A stretch of 64,000 nt of DNA from Acinetobacter indicus CIP 110367 (GCF_000488255.1 NZ_KI530754.1:186001-250000), one strand, 5' to 3'; shown: positions 8,393 through 18,600, counted from the first letter of the stretch. A program made the numbers and translations. The notes: a model not told the origin generated them from the sequence alone.

Positions 8393-9967
8393 ATGACTAT
8401 TAAACGCGCTTTAATCTCTGTTTCTGACAAAACTGGAATTGTTGAATTTGCACAAAATCTAGTGGCTCTTGGGGTAGAAATTTTATCTACAGGCGGTACA
8501 TATAAGTTGCTTAAAGATAACAATATCGCTGTAGTTGAAGTTTCAGAGCACACCGGTTTTCCAGAAATGATGGATGGTCGTGTAAAAACTTTACATCCTA
8601 AAATTCATGGCGGCATTCTGGCTCGTCGCGGTCTAGACGAAGCTGTAATGGCAGAACACAACATCGATGCAATCGATTTGGTGGTAGTGAACCTTTATCC
8701 ATTTGCAGCAACGGTTGCAAAACCTGACTGCACCCTGCCAGATGCGATTGAAAACATCGACATCGGTGGTCCAACCATGGTTCGTGCTGCGGCGAAAAAC
8801 CATGCGTCTGTCGGTATCGTCGTCAACGCATCTGACTATGCGACTGTTATTGCCGAGCTTAAAGCTGAAGGCAGCCTGTCATACGCAACCCGTTTTGACC
8901 TGGCAGTGAAAGCATTTGAACATACTGCACAATACGACGGCATGATCGCATCTTACTTAGGCGCTCGCGTAGGTAAAGAACAAGGCGAAGCAGACAAATT
9001 TGCGCGTACGTTCAATACACAATTGAACAAAGCACAAGATTTACGTTACGGTGAAAACCCGCATCAATCTGCTGCATTCTATGTAGACCCAGCGGCAACT
9101 GAAGCATCTGTTTCAACAGCTAAACAGCTGCAAGGTAAAGAACTTTCTTATAACAACATAGCCGACACTGATGCTGCGCTTGAATGCGTGAAATCATTCG
9201 CGAAACCTGCTTGTGTGATCGTAAAACACGCGAATCCATGTGGTGTTGCGGTATCTTTAGACGGCATTCAAGCGGCTTACGACTTGGCTTATGCAACCGA
9301 TCCTGAATCTGCATTCGGTGGCATCATTGCATTCAACCGTGAATTAGACGTTGCAACTGCACAAGCCATTGTTGACCGTCAATTCGTTGAAGTGATTATT
9401 GCACCAAGCGTTGCTGAAGGTGTTTTGGACGTGACTGGCGCGAAGAAAAACGTACGTGTACTGGTCTGTGGCGAATTACCAGCAATTGACGAACGTGCGC
9501 CACAAATGGACTACAAACGTGTCAACGGCGGTTTGCTGGTGCAAGACCAAGACTTGGGCATGATCACCAAAGATGATCTTAAAGTGGTGACCAAACGTGC
9601 TCCAACCGAGCAAGAAATTGACGACATGATCTTTGCCTGGAAAGTTGCGAAATACGTGAAGTCTAACGCGATTGTGTATGCGAAAAACCGTCAAACCATC
9701 GGTGTGGGCGCAGGCCAAATGAGCCGTGTAAACTCTGCGCGTATTGCAGCAATTAAAGCTGAACATGCAGGCCTCGTGGTTGAAGGTGCAGTGATGGCAT
9801 CTGACGCATTCTTCCCGTTCCGTGATGGTATTGATAACGCTGCGAAAGCAGGGATCAAATGCATTATCCAGCCGGGTGGTTCTATGCGTGATGAAGAAAC
9901 CATTGCAGCAGCTGACGAAGCTGGTATTGCCATGGTGTTCACTGGCATGCGTCACTTCCGTCACTAA
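8393..9967 (+). CDS. purH: Bifunctional AICAR transformylase/IMP cyclohydrolase PurH
   Basis: PurH carries out the last two steps of IMP synthesis. The ATG at 8393 gives 524 residues (E. coli 529); a TTG at 8372 is also in frame but would add residues not seen in the family. The N-terminal MGS-like cyclohydrolase domain (about 1-200) contains STGGTYKLL and [13 protein letters not shown]. The transformylase domain contains the catalytic Lys-His pair in [10 protein letters not shown] near residue 277. The C-terminal FRDGID and TGMRHFRH are typical. It is followed by purD, the usual partner. Confidence 0.98.
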   Translation: MTIKRALISVSDKTGIVEFAQNLVALGVEILSTGGTYKLLKDNNIAVVEVSEHTGFPEMMDGRVKTLHPKIHGGILARRGLDEAVMAEHNIDAIDLVVVNLYPFAATVAKPDCTLPDAIENIDIGGPTMVRAAAKNHASVGIVVNASDYATVIAELKAEGSLSYATRFDLAVKAFEHTAQYDGMIASYLGARVGKEQGEADKFARTFNTQLNKAQDLRYGENPHQSAAFYVDPAATEASVSTAKQLQGKELSYNNIADTDAALECVKSFAKPACVIVKHANPCGVAVSLDGIQAAYDLAYATDPESAFGGIIAFNRELDVATAQAIVDRQFVEVIIAPSVAEGVLDVTGAKKNVRVLVCGELPAIDERAPQMDYKRVNGGLLVQDQDLGMITKDDLKVVTKRAPTEQEIDDMIFAWKVAKYVKSNAIVYAKNRQTIGVGAGQMSRVNSARIAAIKAEHAGLVVEGAVMASDAFFPFRDGIDNAAKAGIKCIIQPGGSMRDEETIAAADEAGIAMVFTGMRHFRH

Positions 9968-9999
9968 TTAACTAAATTAATTAGAAGTCGTATTTAATC

Positions 10000-10035
10000 A
10001 TCCCCCTAAATCCCCCTTTGTAAAAAGGGGGACTT
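10000..10035 (+). repeat. GC-rich palindromic intergenic repeat, unit A
   Basis: TCCCCCTTT (10011-10019) pairs with AAAGGGGGA (10024-10032); a C-rich arm ATCCCCCTAAA precedes the stem. The same layout (C-rich arm, short linker, palindrome) is found at 10063-10102, 11474-11509 and, in frame, inside hrpA at 47478-47516. It is a dispersed repeat rather than a simple terminator. Confidence 0.7.
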
Positions 10036-10062
10036 TTCGCGTAAGAGAACAGTGTTTTTCGC

Positions 10063-10102
10063 GATTCCCCTCCCTTTCTTAAAGGGAGGTTGGGAGGGAT
10101 TC
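10063..10102 (-). repeat. GC-rich palindromic intergenic repeat, unit B
   Basis: CCTCCCTTT (10069-10077) pairs with AAAGGGAGG (10081-10089), followed by the arm TTGGGAGGGATTC. It is the same element as unit A in the opposite orientation, 28 nt away, so the purH-purD spacer carries an inverted pair. Confidence 0.7.
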
Positions 10103-10122
10103 AATTTTGAGGGATTTTTTAA

Positions 10123-11406
10123 ATGAACATTTTAGTTTTGGGTAATGGCGGTCGTGAACATGCATTGGCATGGAAAATCGCACAAGATGAAAAAGTTGCT
10201 AAAGTTTTTGTTGCACCAGGCAACGCAGGTACAGCAACCGAAGCTAAATGTGAAAACATCAATTTAAGCATTTTAGACAATGCGGCGATTATCGACTTTG
10301 CAAAAAACAATGCGGTAGATTTAATCGTGGTTGGTCCTGAAGCACCGCTGGTCAATGGTGTGGTGGATGCTTGCCGTGAAGCAGGTTTAAAAATCTGGGG
10401 TCCAACCCAGTTTGCAGCGCAGCTTGAAGGCTCTAAAGCATTTGCCAAGCATTTCTTAAAACGCCACAACATTCCAACTGCATTCTATGACGTATTCACT
10501 GAAGTTGATGCAGCCAAAGCCTTTGTTGAAAAAAATGGTGCGCCGATTGTGATCAAGGCGGATGGTCTTGCTGCAGGTAAAGGCGTAATCGTGGCGATGA
10601 CCAACGAAGAAGCATTTGCAGCCATTGATGACATGCTGGCAGGCAACAAATTTGGTGATGCCGGTTCTCGCGTAGTCATCGAAGAATTCCTTGCAGGTGA
10701 AGAAGCATCATTCATTTGTATGATTGATGGCGACAACATCTTGCCAATGGCCACTTCTCAAGACCATAAACGTATTTTTGAAGGCGACCAAGGTCCAAAC
10801 ACAGGCGGTATGGGTGCCTACTCTCCTGCGCCTGTGGTGACTGCAGACGTATTTGAGCGCGTGATGAAAGAAGTAATGCGCCCAACCGTTGACGGTATGA
10901 AAGCAGATGGTCACGTATACACCGGTTTCTTGTACGCTGGCTTGATGATTGATGAACAAGGTCAACCAAAGGTAATCGAGTTTAACTGTCGTTTCGGTGA
11001 TCCTGAAACTCAACCGATCATGATGCGTTTAAAATCATCTTTGGTTGATCTGGTTGAGGCTGGTATTGCAGGTAACTTGCCAGCAGAAGCTGAATGGGAT
11101 GAGCGTAAGACTGTCGGTATTGTTTTAGCATCTAAAGGCTACCCAGAAACGTCTAGCAATGGCGATGTGATTTCTGGTTTAAACACCGAAATGACCGATG
11201 CCAAAGTGTTCCATGCCGGTACAAAAGCCAATGAAAATGGTGAGATTGTCACTGCTGGTGGTCGTGTACTTTGCGTAACTGCACTAGGCAACACCATTGG
11301 TGAAGCACAAGCAAAAGCTTTAGAACTTTGCCAAAAAGTAACCTTCGACGGCGTTCAATATCGTAAAGATATTGGTTACCGTGCGATTGCGCGTGAAAAT
11401 GCTTAA
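10123..11406 (+). CDS. purD: Phosphoribosylamine-glycine ligase PurD (GARS)
   Basis: PurD joins phosphoribosylamine and glycine with ATP in purine synthesis. The 427-residue length is normal. The N-terminal GNGGREHALAWKIAQ, the ATP-grasp region (VIKADGLAAGKGV, about residue 143-155) and the metal-binding loop FNCRFGDPETQ near residue 287 are all present. It follows purH with the repeat pair in the 155-nt spacer and ends at a strong terminator. Confidence 0.98.
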   Translation: MNILVLGNGGREHALAWKIAQDEKVAKVFVAPGNAGTATEAKCENINLSILDNAAIIDFAKNNAVDLIVVGPEAPLVNGVVDACREAGLKIWGPTQFAAQLEGSKAFAKHFLKRHNIPTAFYDVFTEVDAAKAFVEKNGAPIVIKADGLAAGKGVIVAMTNEEAFAAIDDMLAGNKFGDAGSRVVIEEFLAGEEASFICMIDGDNILPMATSQDHKRIFEGDQGPNTGGMGAYSPAPVVTADVFERVMKEVMRPTVDGMKADGHVYTGFLYAGLMIDEQGQPKVIEFNCRFGDPETQPIMMRLKSSLVDLVEAGIAGNLPAEAEWDERKTVGIVLASKGYPETSSNGDVISGLNTEMTDAKVFHAGTKANENGEIVTAGGRVLCVTALGNTIGEAQAKALELCQKVTFDGVQYRKDIGYRAIARENA

Positions 11407-11430
11407 TTCTCTCTTAGATTGATTAAGTAA

Positions 11431-11459
11431 AAAAAACCCCGCTGAATGCGGGGTTTTTT
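11431..11459 (+). terminator. Terminator of purD
   Basis: CCCCGC (11437-11442) pairs with GCGGGG (11448-11453), flanked by an A run on the left and T6 on the right. Confidence 0.88.
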
Positions 11460-11473
11460 ATGCTTCTAAATTT

Positions 11474-11509
11474 TCCCTCTCCTCTCAGGAGAGGGTTAGG
11501 GAGAGGTGC
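11474..11509 (-). repeat. GC-rich palindromic intergenic repeat, unit D, with a decayed neighbour
   Basis: CCCTCTCCT (11475-11483) pairs with AGGAGAGGG (11487-11495), followed by the arm TTAGGGAGAGG. It is the same design as units A and B. A decayed further copy (CCAACCCTCCGCCTCACC and on) is visible at about 11531-11557. Confidence 0.6.
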
Positions 11510-11670
11510 TTTAATTTTTCATTATGAAGCCAACCCTCCGCCTCACCTTCTCCCTGAGCCATATATAGCGCAAGAGAAGGCATTTCATGTCTTATCTCAT
11601 TACGGAAATTATCATTCTTTTCTTGATAAATGCATTTATGATGTATCAAGAGCTTATTAATCATTTTAAC

Positions 11671-12220
11671 ATGAAAATTCACCTCCAAACCCCTCGCCTG
11701 ATCCTCCGGCAATGGCAAGACAGTGATGCATCCCCATTTATCCAAATGTGTGCCGATCCTGAAGTCATGCGCTATTTCCTCAATCCCTTGACCGAGCAGC
11801 AAAGTCTGGCTTTTATGCAACGTATCCAAAATTTTATTGCCACACACGGCTGGGGCCTGTTTGCTGTCGAACTAAAAAGCAGCAGTGAATTTATCGGGTT
11901 TATTGGTTTACATCAGCATCTAGAACACTATGATTTTGCCCCATGTATTGAAATTGGCTGGCGACTAGCCAAGCAATACTGGCACAACGGTTATGCCACC
12001 GAAGGCTCAAAAGCCGTACTGGATTATGCTTTTCGTGAGCTACAGCTGGACAACGTAGTTTCCTTTACTACCGTGCTCAACACGCCCTCGGAAAAGTCAT
12101 GCAAAAATTGGCTTAAGCAAAGTCAAAACCTTTGCGCATCCGCTGGTGCCGGCAGATCATCCTTTACTTAAGCATGTGCTCTATCAGATTGATCGCCAAA
12201 GCTATCTGCAAGCGCATTAA
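11671..12220 (+). pseudogene. GNAT-family N-acetyltransferase, frame broken by two 1-nt deletions
   Basis: The protein starts MKIHLQTPRLILRQWQDSDA, typical of RimJ/RimL-type GNAT enzymes, and has the acetyl-CoA-site region IEIGWRLAKQYWHNGYATEG. As read, the frame ends at 12171 with a C-terminus unlike the family (after NTPSEK). Adding one A to the run at 12092-12095 and one to the run at 12103-12107 restores NTPSEKVMQKIG, which continues through HPLLKHVLYQIDRQS to a stop at 12220 (about 183 residues, a normal length). Both changes fall in short A runs, so sequencing error is as likely as real decay. The substrate is unknown. Confidence 0.75.
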
Positions 12221-12727
12221 AAATCTCAAGTTTGGATGAGAACTGTCATAGGATTGAAGGAAATAATCGTTATAAAGATCTATCATCCTACCCCATCTGC
12301 GCTATATCTATTTTTACGATTTAGATTGGATAATTTTTTACATAAACATCTATAAGATTTTTTCATAGATTTAGCCCTTTCAATTCAAAATAGTAAATTG
12401 ATTTATTTATTCTTTTCTTATTTTATGAACTTTACTTATGCAGGAATACGGCTAAAGGTCTAGTTTCTATACACTATTTTGTATATCAATTTATTGTTAT
12501 GATGTAGGCCATTTTTTTCGCTATCTTCTAAAAATAAAGTTTTCAATTACATGGCTTTAAGCGTTTTTAAAGTCAATTGAAAAATACAGCAGATAGCTAA
12601 AAGCCTAAACGAATTCGCGCACTGGACGGACTTGAATCTCGCCTCTTTCGGCTCAAGTGAAACCCCGGCGCTTAAAATTATCAATAAAGTAACAGCCTGG
12701 CTGCTTCACTTTATTTGGGATGGACAC
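12221..12727 (+). promoter_or_regulatory. A+T-rich gap and structured leader of metQ
   Basis: This 507-base stretch has no convincing gene. From 12505 to 12607 there is a nested inverted repeat: TAGGC/GCCTA (12505-12509 with 12603-12607), GCTATCT/AGATAGC (12520-12526 with 12591-12597), TTTTCAATT/AATTGAAAA (12540-12548 with 12575-12583) and CTTTAA/TTAAAG (12555-12560 with 12567-12572). A second fold at 12616-12671 has ACTTGA/TCAAGT around GCC/GGC, closed by GCGC/GCGC. A third, AATAAAGT (12683-12690) with ACTTTATT (12708-12715), ends just before the metQ ribosome-binding site. A regulatory role is inferred; I could not match a known riboswitch. Confidence 0.45.
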
Positions 12728-13597
12728 ATGAAAAAGTTCCTTGGCCTGGTTCTAGGTCTTTCTGTTGGTTTAGCTGGCTGTGCAAAACAGGAAACGCCGG
12801 CAACTGACGCCGCACAAACTGATGCTGCAACTGTACAAACCGTCACCATGGCATCTACCGGTTCCGATGCTGACATCTGGCGCTATATTGCGACTTTGCC
12901 TGAAACTGAAGCGGCGGGTATCAAGCTGGAAGTGAAAAACTTCACCGATTACGTTTCAATGAACACCGCTGTGGCAAACAATGAAATTGATGTGAACGCA
13001 TTCCAGTCTTATGCTTATCTGGTGGCTTACAATGCCAACAATGAGCAGAAGATTGCGCCGGTTTCGACCACCTATCTTGAGCCAATGGGTATTTACTCAA
13101 GCAAAGTGAAAAAAGTGGAAGAGTTCCAGAACGGCGCGACCATTGCTATTCCGAATGATGCAGCCAATGAAGCGCGTGCCTTGCTGTTATTGCAATCTGC
13201 AGGTCTGATCAAGCTGAAAGCAGACTTCTCTCCTGCAACGGGCACTCCAAATGACATTACTGAAAATGCCAAAGCAATTGTCATCAAGCCAATTCAAATG
13301 GCGACTGCAGTTCGTGTTAAAGATGAAGTGGATGCCATTGTGCTAGGCAATACCCTAGCGATGGAAGGCGGTTTAAACGTACTGAAAGATTCAATCTTCT
13401 ACGAACCAATTGACCAGAGCACCAAGCTGAACGTCAACGTATTGGCAGTTGCAGAAGCACGTAAAGATGACCCGATCCTGAAAAAAGTCGGTGAGCTTTA
13501 TCACACTGAAGCGGTGAAACAGTATGTAGATCAAAACTTCGGTGGCACAAAAGTTGCGGTAAATAAACCTGTCAGCTATTTAACTGAAACCAATTAA
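12728..13597 (+). CDS. metQ: Methionine ABC transporter substrate-binding lipoprotein MetQ
   Basis: The ATG at 12728, after a GGGATGG ribosome-binding site, gives a lipoprotein signal peptide with lipobox LAGC and the lipidated cysteine at residue 18. The 289-residue protein is of the NlpA/MetQ type: MASTGSDADIWRYIATL, the EIDVNAFQSYAYL region and the ligand-site segment IPNDAANEARALLLLQSAGL. It should capture methionine in the periplasm for MetNI. An in-frame start at 12632 would put the signal peptide inside the protein. A strong hairpin terminator separates it from metN, so metQ can be made in excess. Confidence 0.93.
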   Translation: MKKFLGLVLGLSVGLAGCAKQETPATDAAQTDAATVQTVTMASTGSDADIWRYIATLPETEAAGIKLEVKNFTDYVSMNTAVANNEIDVNAFQSYAYLVAYNANNEQKIAPVSTTYLEPMGIYSSKVKKVEEFQNGATIAIPNDAANEARALLLLQSAGLIKLKADFSPATGTPNDITENAKAIVIKPIQMATAVRVKDEVDAIVLGNTLAMEGGLNVLKDSIFYEPIDQSTKLNVNVLAVAEARKDDPILKKVGELYHTEAVKQYVDQNFGGTKVAVNKPVSYLTETN

Positions 13598-13617
13598 GCA
13601 TATAATGCTGAGTTAAC

Positions 13618-13647
13618 AAACAGGCAAAGTGTACTTTGCCTGTTTTT
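13618..13647 (+). terminator. Terminator between metQ and metN
   Basis: AAACAGGCAAAGT (13618-13630) pairs perfectly with ACTTTGCCTGTTT (13633-13645), with a T run continuing. It ends 26 nt before metN, so metN and metI need read-through or their own promoter. Confidence 0.8.
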
Positions 13648-13672
13648 CATTTTTGTACAGTTTCTTGACGCT

Positions 13673-14698
13673 ATGATCCAATTTAAGAATATTTCCAAAC
13701 ATTATCAGCTTAAAGGCCAGACCATTCGCGCGCTGGATCAGGTCAATCTGCAAATTCCAGATGGCAGTATCTTTGGAATTATTGGTTATAGTGGTGCAGG
13801 AAAAAGTACCCTCATTCGTCTGATTAATTTGCTGGAGCGCCCGAATGAAGGTCAGGTAATCATCAATAACACTGACTTTACCGCTTTAAGTGCCAAGGCG
13901 CTGCGTCAGGAACGTGCCAATATCGGCATGATTTTCCAGCACTTTAACCTGCTACAAACCAAAACCGTAGCGGCCAATATTGAAATGCCGATGAAACTGC
14001 TCGGCTGGTCGGCAGCAGAGCGTGAAAAACGCCTGAATGAACTGCTTGAATTTATTGATCTAAAACATAAAAAAGATGCCTATCCAGATGAGCTGTCTGG
14101 CGGTCAAAAACAGCGGGTCGGGATTGCCCGTGCCCTGGCCAATCATCCTAAAATCTTACTTTGTGATGAAGCCACCAGTGCGCTGGATCCGCAAACCACG
14201 CAATCGGTGCTGGAACTGCTAAAAAAAATTAATCGTGAACAAGGCATTACCATTGTCATGGTCACCCATGAAATGGATGTAATTGAATCAGTTTGTGATT
14301 ATGTGGCCGTTATGGAACATGGCCAGGTGATTGAAACCGGTTCTACCCTGGCCATTTTTAGCCAGCCACAGCATCCAACCACCAAGAATTTTATTCAAAC
14401 CGTGCTGCAACAGCAGTTACCGGTGAATATTTTAAACAATCTGGAAAACCAGAATCAGCACAGTATTTACTGCCTGAAATTTTTAGGGAAATCGGCGCAG
14501 GAAACCGTGATTCAGGCAGTAATTAAACAGTTTGATTTAAGCCTGAATATTTTATTTGCCAACATGACTGAAATTAATGGCGCGGTGATTGGGCAGATGT
14601 TTATTCAGTTGCTAGGGGACCCGGCCATTATTCAGCAAGCACTTCAGTTCCTCGAACAAAATGGGGTTCAGGTTGAACAAGCAGGAGTACAAGGATGA
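13673..14698 (+). CDS. metN: Methionine ABC transporter ATP-binding protein MetN
   Basis: The 341-residue protein has the ABC ATPase core: Walker A GYSGAGKST at residues 38-46, signature LSGGQKQRVGIARAL at about 142-156, Walker B ILLCDEATSALDP, and the switch histidine in VTHEMD. The last 90 or so residues fit the NIL domain that binds methionine and inhibits transport when the cell is full. Its stop overlaps the metI start by 4 nt (ATGA), showing coupled translation. Confidence 0.96.
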   Translation: MIQFKNISKHYQLKGQTIRALDQVNLQIPDGSIFGIIGYSGAGKSTLIRLINLLERPNEGQVIINNTDFTALSAKALRQERANIGMIFQHFNLLQTKTVAANIEMPMKLLGWSAAEREKRLNELLEFIDLKHKKDAYPDELSGGQKQRVGIARALANHPKILLCDEATSALDPQTTQSVLELLKKINREQGITIVMVTHEMDVIESVCDYVAVMEHGQVIETGSTLAIFSQPQHPTTKNFIQTVLQQQLPVNILNNLENQNQHSIYCLKFLGKSAQETVIQAVIKQFDLSLNILFANMTEINGAVIGQMFIQLLGDPAIIQQALQFLEQNGVQVEQAGVQG

Positions 14699-15390
14699 GA
14701 GATTTAATTGTCCAGTGGCTCACCAGCCTGACCGCGCCGTTCTGGAAAAGCGCCTTGTCGATGGACCAGTTTGTCACAGCCTTACAAGAAACTTTCCACA
14801 TGGTGTTTTTTGCCATGCTGTTTGGCTGTATCTGGGGCTTTATTCAGGGGATTACCCTGGTCGCCACCCGTCCGGGCGGTATTTTACCGAACCGCGCGAT
14901 TTATCATGGCCTGAACCCGATTGTAAATGCGCTACGTTCCCTGCCATTTATTATCCTGTTAATTGCCGTTATTCCTTTAACCAAGTTTCTGGTCGGTACC
15001 TCAATTGGCACCTGGGCTGCCATTGTCCCGCTGACCATTTATGTCGGTCCATATATTGGCCGTCTGGTGGAAACCTCATTGCTGGAAGTGAATGAAGGGA
15101 TTATTGAGTCAGCACAAGCCATGGGTGCGACACCGCTGCAGATTATTTTCAAGTTTATTTTGCCGGAAGCACGTAGCTCGCTGATTCTAAACCTGACCAC
15201 CGCCACCATCAGCCTGATTGGTGCAACTGCAATGGCCGGTGCCGTCGGTGCCGGCGGGATTGGTGATCTGGCGATTTCTTACGGTTACCAGCGTTTTGAT
15301 ACCAGCGTGGTGATTCTGACCGTCATTGTGCTGCTGATTCTGGTGCAAATTGTGCAGATGCTGGGTGAATGGCTGGCTAAACTCAGATAA
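14695..15390 (+). CDS. metI: Methionine ABC transporter permease MetI
   Basis: The 231-residue protein has five or six hydrophobic segments and the EAA loop (EVNEGIIESAQAMGATPLQI, about residue 130-150) that contacts the ATPase. The membrane segment SLIGATAMAGAVGAGGIGDL is typical of MetI. It completes the MetNIQ importer with the two preceding genes and is followed by a terminator. Confidence 0.95.
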   Translation: MRDLIVQWLTSLTAPFWKSALSMDQFVTALQETFHMVFFAMLFGCIWGFIQGITLVATRPGGILPNRAIYHGLNPIVNALRSLPFIILLIAVIPLTKFLVGTSIGTWAAIVPLTIYVGPYIGRLVETSLLEVNEGIIESAQAMGATPLQIIFKFILPEARSSLILNLTTATISLIGATAMAGAVGAGGIGDLAISYGYQRFDTSVVILTVIVLLILVQIVQMLGEWLAKLR

Positions 15391-15449
15391 GGGTTCACCT
15401 CTCTATTCTCTATCCAGAACGAGACAGATTACTCATTCTCAAATTAATC

Positions 15450-15473
15450 ACCCTCTACGGAGGGTTTTATTTT
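15450..15473 (+). terminator. Terminator of metNI
   Basis: ACCCTC (15450-15455) pairs with GAGGGT (15460-15465) around a TACG tetraloop, followed by TTTATTTT. The next 190 bases up to dnaE hold no recognised feature. Confidence 0.7.
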
Positions 15474-15663
15474 GGCTGTTAATCACCCTCATAGCAGCCC
15501 GAAAACGCTGGTTTTCAGCCCATGCAGATTACTGTTCAAGTGATGAGAAACCAATCCGCTACGTTGGTTTACATATCTAAAACTTCGCCATTTCCCCTTA
15601 ATTTCAAACTGAAAGCCAAAATCCCGTGCTAAAATGTGCAGTGGTTTTTGCAGGGACTGATTT

Positions 15664-18600
15664 ATGCACTTTGTTCATCTTGGTATTCATACTGAATTTT
15701 CGATTACAGAATCTATCGTACGTATACCTGATTTAGTCAAAGCCGCAGCCAGTGAAGAAATGCCTGCCCTGGCCATCACCGACCTGTCCAACCTTCATGC
15801 CGCCGTCAAATTCTATGGCAAATGTCTGGGCAAAGGCATCAAGCCGATCATGGGTTCGGAAATCCGCCTGAATGATGCCGAACATCGCATGACCTTACTG
15901 GCCATGAACAATCATGGCTGGCGTAATCTGACCGAAATCGTGTCGCGCGGTTTTATTGAAGGCCAGCAGCTGGATATTCCCTGCGTACAGAAAGACTGGG
16001 TCTTGGAGCAGCATGACGATTTAATCGCCCTGCTCGGCATTCACTCCGATGTCGGTAAAATGCTCTGTACCTCTAACCCGCAAAAAGCCGAACCTTTACT
16101 TGAAGAATGGATTGCCAAGTTTGGAAACCGGGTTTATCTGGCCCTGACCCGCACCAATCGCCCGAATGAAGAAGACTTCATTTATGAAGCGGTACAGCTG
16201 GCGAAAAAATATAATATTGGCGTGGTGGCACATAATGATGTGCACTTCATCAGCCGTGAAGATTTTGAAGCGCATGAAGCGCGCGTCTGTATTGCCGATG
16301 GTTATGTCTTGGGTGATAGCCGCCGTCCGAAAAACTACAGCCCGGAGCAGTATTTTAAAACCCCTGCAGAAATGACCGAGCTGTTTGCCGACATTCCGTC
16401 TGCCATTGAAAACACCTATCACATTGCCAAGCGCTGTAATGTGACGCTGCAACTGGGCAAATACTTCCTGCCGGATTACCCGATTCCGGAAGGCCATACC
16501 ATTGAAACCTTCTTTGCGCATTTATCCAAGGAAGGTCTGGAAGAGCGCCTGAACCATCTTTATCCGGTAGCGCAGCGCGATGAAGACTGGCCTGAAATCC
16601 GCAAACCGTATGATGAGCGGATTGAATACGAAATTAATATTATTAACTCGATGGGATTCCCGGGTTACTTTCTGATCGTGATGGACTTCATTCAGTGGTC
16701 GAAGAATAACGGCGTGCCGGTCGGTCCGGGTCGTGGTTCGGGTGCCGGCTCGCTGGTAGCGTACAGTTTAAAAATTACCGATCTGGATCCGCTGCGCTAT
16801 GAACTGCTGTTCGAACGTTTCCTGAACCCGGAACGTGTCTCGATGCCCGACTTTGACGTCGACTTCTGTATTGCCGGCCGTGACCGCGTGATTGACTACG
16901 TGGCCCGTACCTATGGCCGTGATGCGGTATCACAGATTGCCACCTTCGGTACCATGGCGGCTAAAGGTGCGATTCGTGACGTGGCCCGAGTTTTGGGTAA
17001 ATCTTATGGTCTGGCCGACCGTATTTCCAAAATGATTCCGACCAAACCTTTGGGTCTGAGTCTGGAAGAATCGCTGGCGGCTGAACCGCAGTTAAAAGAT
17101 ATTGTCACCAATCCGGGTAACCCGGACTATGACGATGCTTCTGAAATCTGGGAAATGGCGTTAAAGCTGGAAGGCATTACCCGAAATACCGGTAAACACG
17201 CCGGTGGTGTGGTCATTGCACCGACCAAAATTACCGACTTCTCTGCGGTGCTGTGTGATGCCGATGGCACCGGCCGGGTGGCCCAGTACGATAAAGATGA
17301 CGTTGAAGCCGCTGGTCTGGTCAAGTTCGACTTCCTGGGGCTGCGTAACCTGACCGTAATTGAAGATGCGGTGCAGAATATCAATAAACGGGTTAAACCC
17401 GAGGTCCCGCTGGATATTGCCCATATTCCGCTGGATGACAAAGATGCCTATTTGGTCTTTGCCAATGCTAATACTACTGCGGTATTCCAGTTTGAATCCG
17501 TGGGCATGAAAAAGATGCTGAAAGAAGCACGCCCAAGCAAGTTTGAAGAAATTATTGCCTTCGTATCTTTGTATCGTCCGGGTCCAATGGACCTGATTCC
17601 GGACTTTATTCATCGTATGCATGGCGGTGAATTTGAATACCTGCATCCGCTGCTCGAAGGTGTACTGGAACCGACTTACGGCATTATGGTGTATCAGGAA
17701 CAGGTGATGCAGGCCGCACAGTACTGTGCCGGCTATACGCTTGGTGGTGCGGACTTGCTGCGCCGTGCCATGGGTAAGAAAAAACCCGAAGAAATGGTCA
17801 AGCAGCGTAAAATCTTTATTGAAGGTGCGGCCCAAAAAGATATTGATGAAGCCACCGCCAACCATATTTTCGACTATATGGAAAAATTCGCCGGCTATGG
17901 TTTTAACAAATCACACGCCGCTGCCTATGCGTTAGTGGCCTACCAGACCGCCTGGCTCAAAGCCCATTACCCGGCCGAGTTCCTGGCTGCCGTCATGTCC
18001 TCGGAAATGCAGAATACCGATAACGTGGTGTTCCTGATTGATGACTGCCGCCACAATGGTCTGGAAGTATTACCACCGTCGGTGAATATGTCGCTGTATC
18101 ATTTCCATGCCACCGATGACAAAACCATTGTGTATGGTTTAGGCGCAATTAAAGGCGTGGGTGAACAGGCCATGCAATCGGTGATTGATTCGCGTATCCA
18201 GCAAGGACCATATAAAGACCTGTTTGATTTCTGTCACCGGATTGACCTGAAAAAAATCAATAAACGCACCTTAGAGGCCCTGATTCGTGCCGGTGCGCTA
18301 GACTGTTTAGGCATTGAACGTTCCAGCCTGATGGTGCAGTTACCGGAAGCGGTGCAAGCTGCAGAACAGGCCCGTTCTAACCGTGAAACCGGGATTATGG
18401 ACCTGTTTGGTGAAGTCGAAGAAGTGCAGCGCAAACCGGCCAAACCGGTTAAACCGTGGTCCGATGAAGTCCGCTTAAAAGGTGAAAAAGATACTTTAGG
18501 CCTGTACCTGACCGGCCACCCGATTGATGTATACCGGGCTGAGCTGAAATCCTTTATTCCGGCGCGAATTAATGAACTGAGTCCGACTCGCCGTGGGGTC

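Noticed and set aside
12616..12671. A SAM riboswitch (GTGAAACCCCGGCGC resembles part of SAM-I)
   Set aside because: The other SAM-I core elements are missing; I keep only the claim of an unclassified fold.
17161..17865. A 234-codon minus-strand frame inside dnaE
   Set aside because: It is the antisense shadow of conserved polymerase sequence, with no start signal and an unnatural composition.
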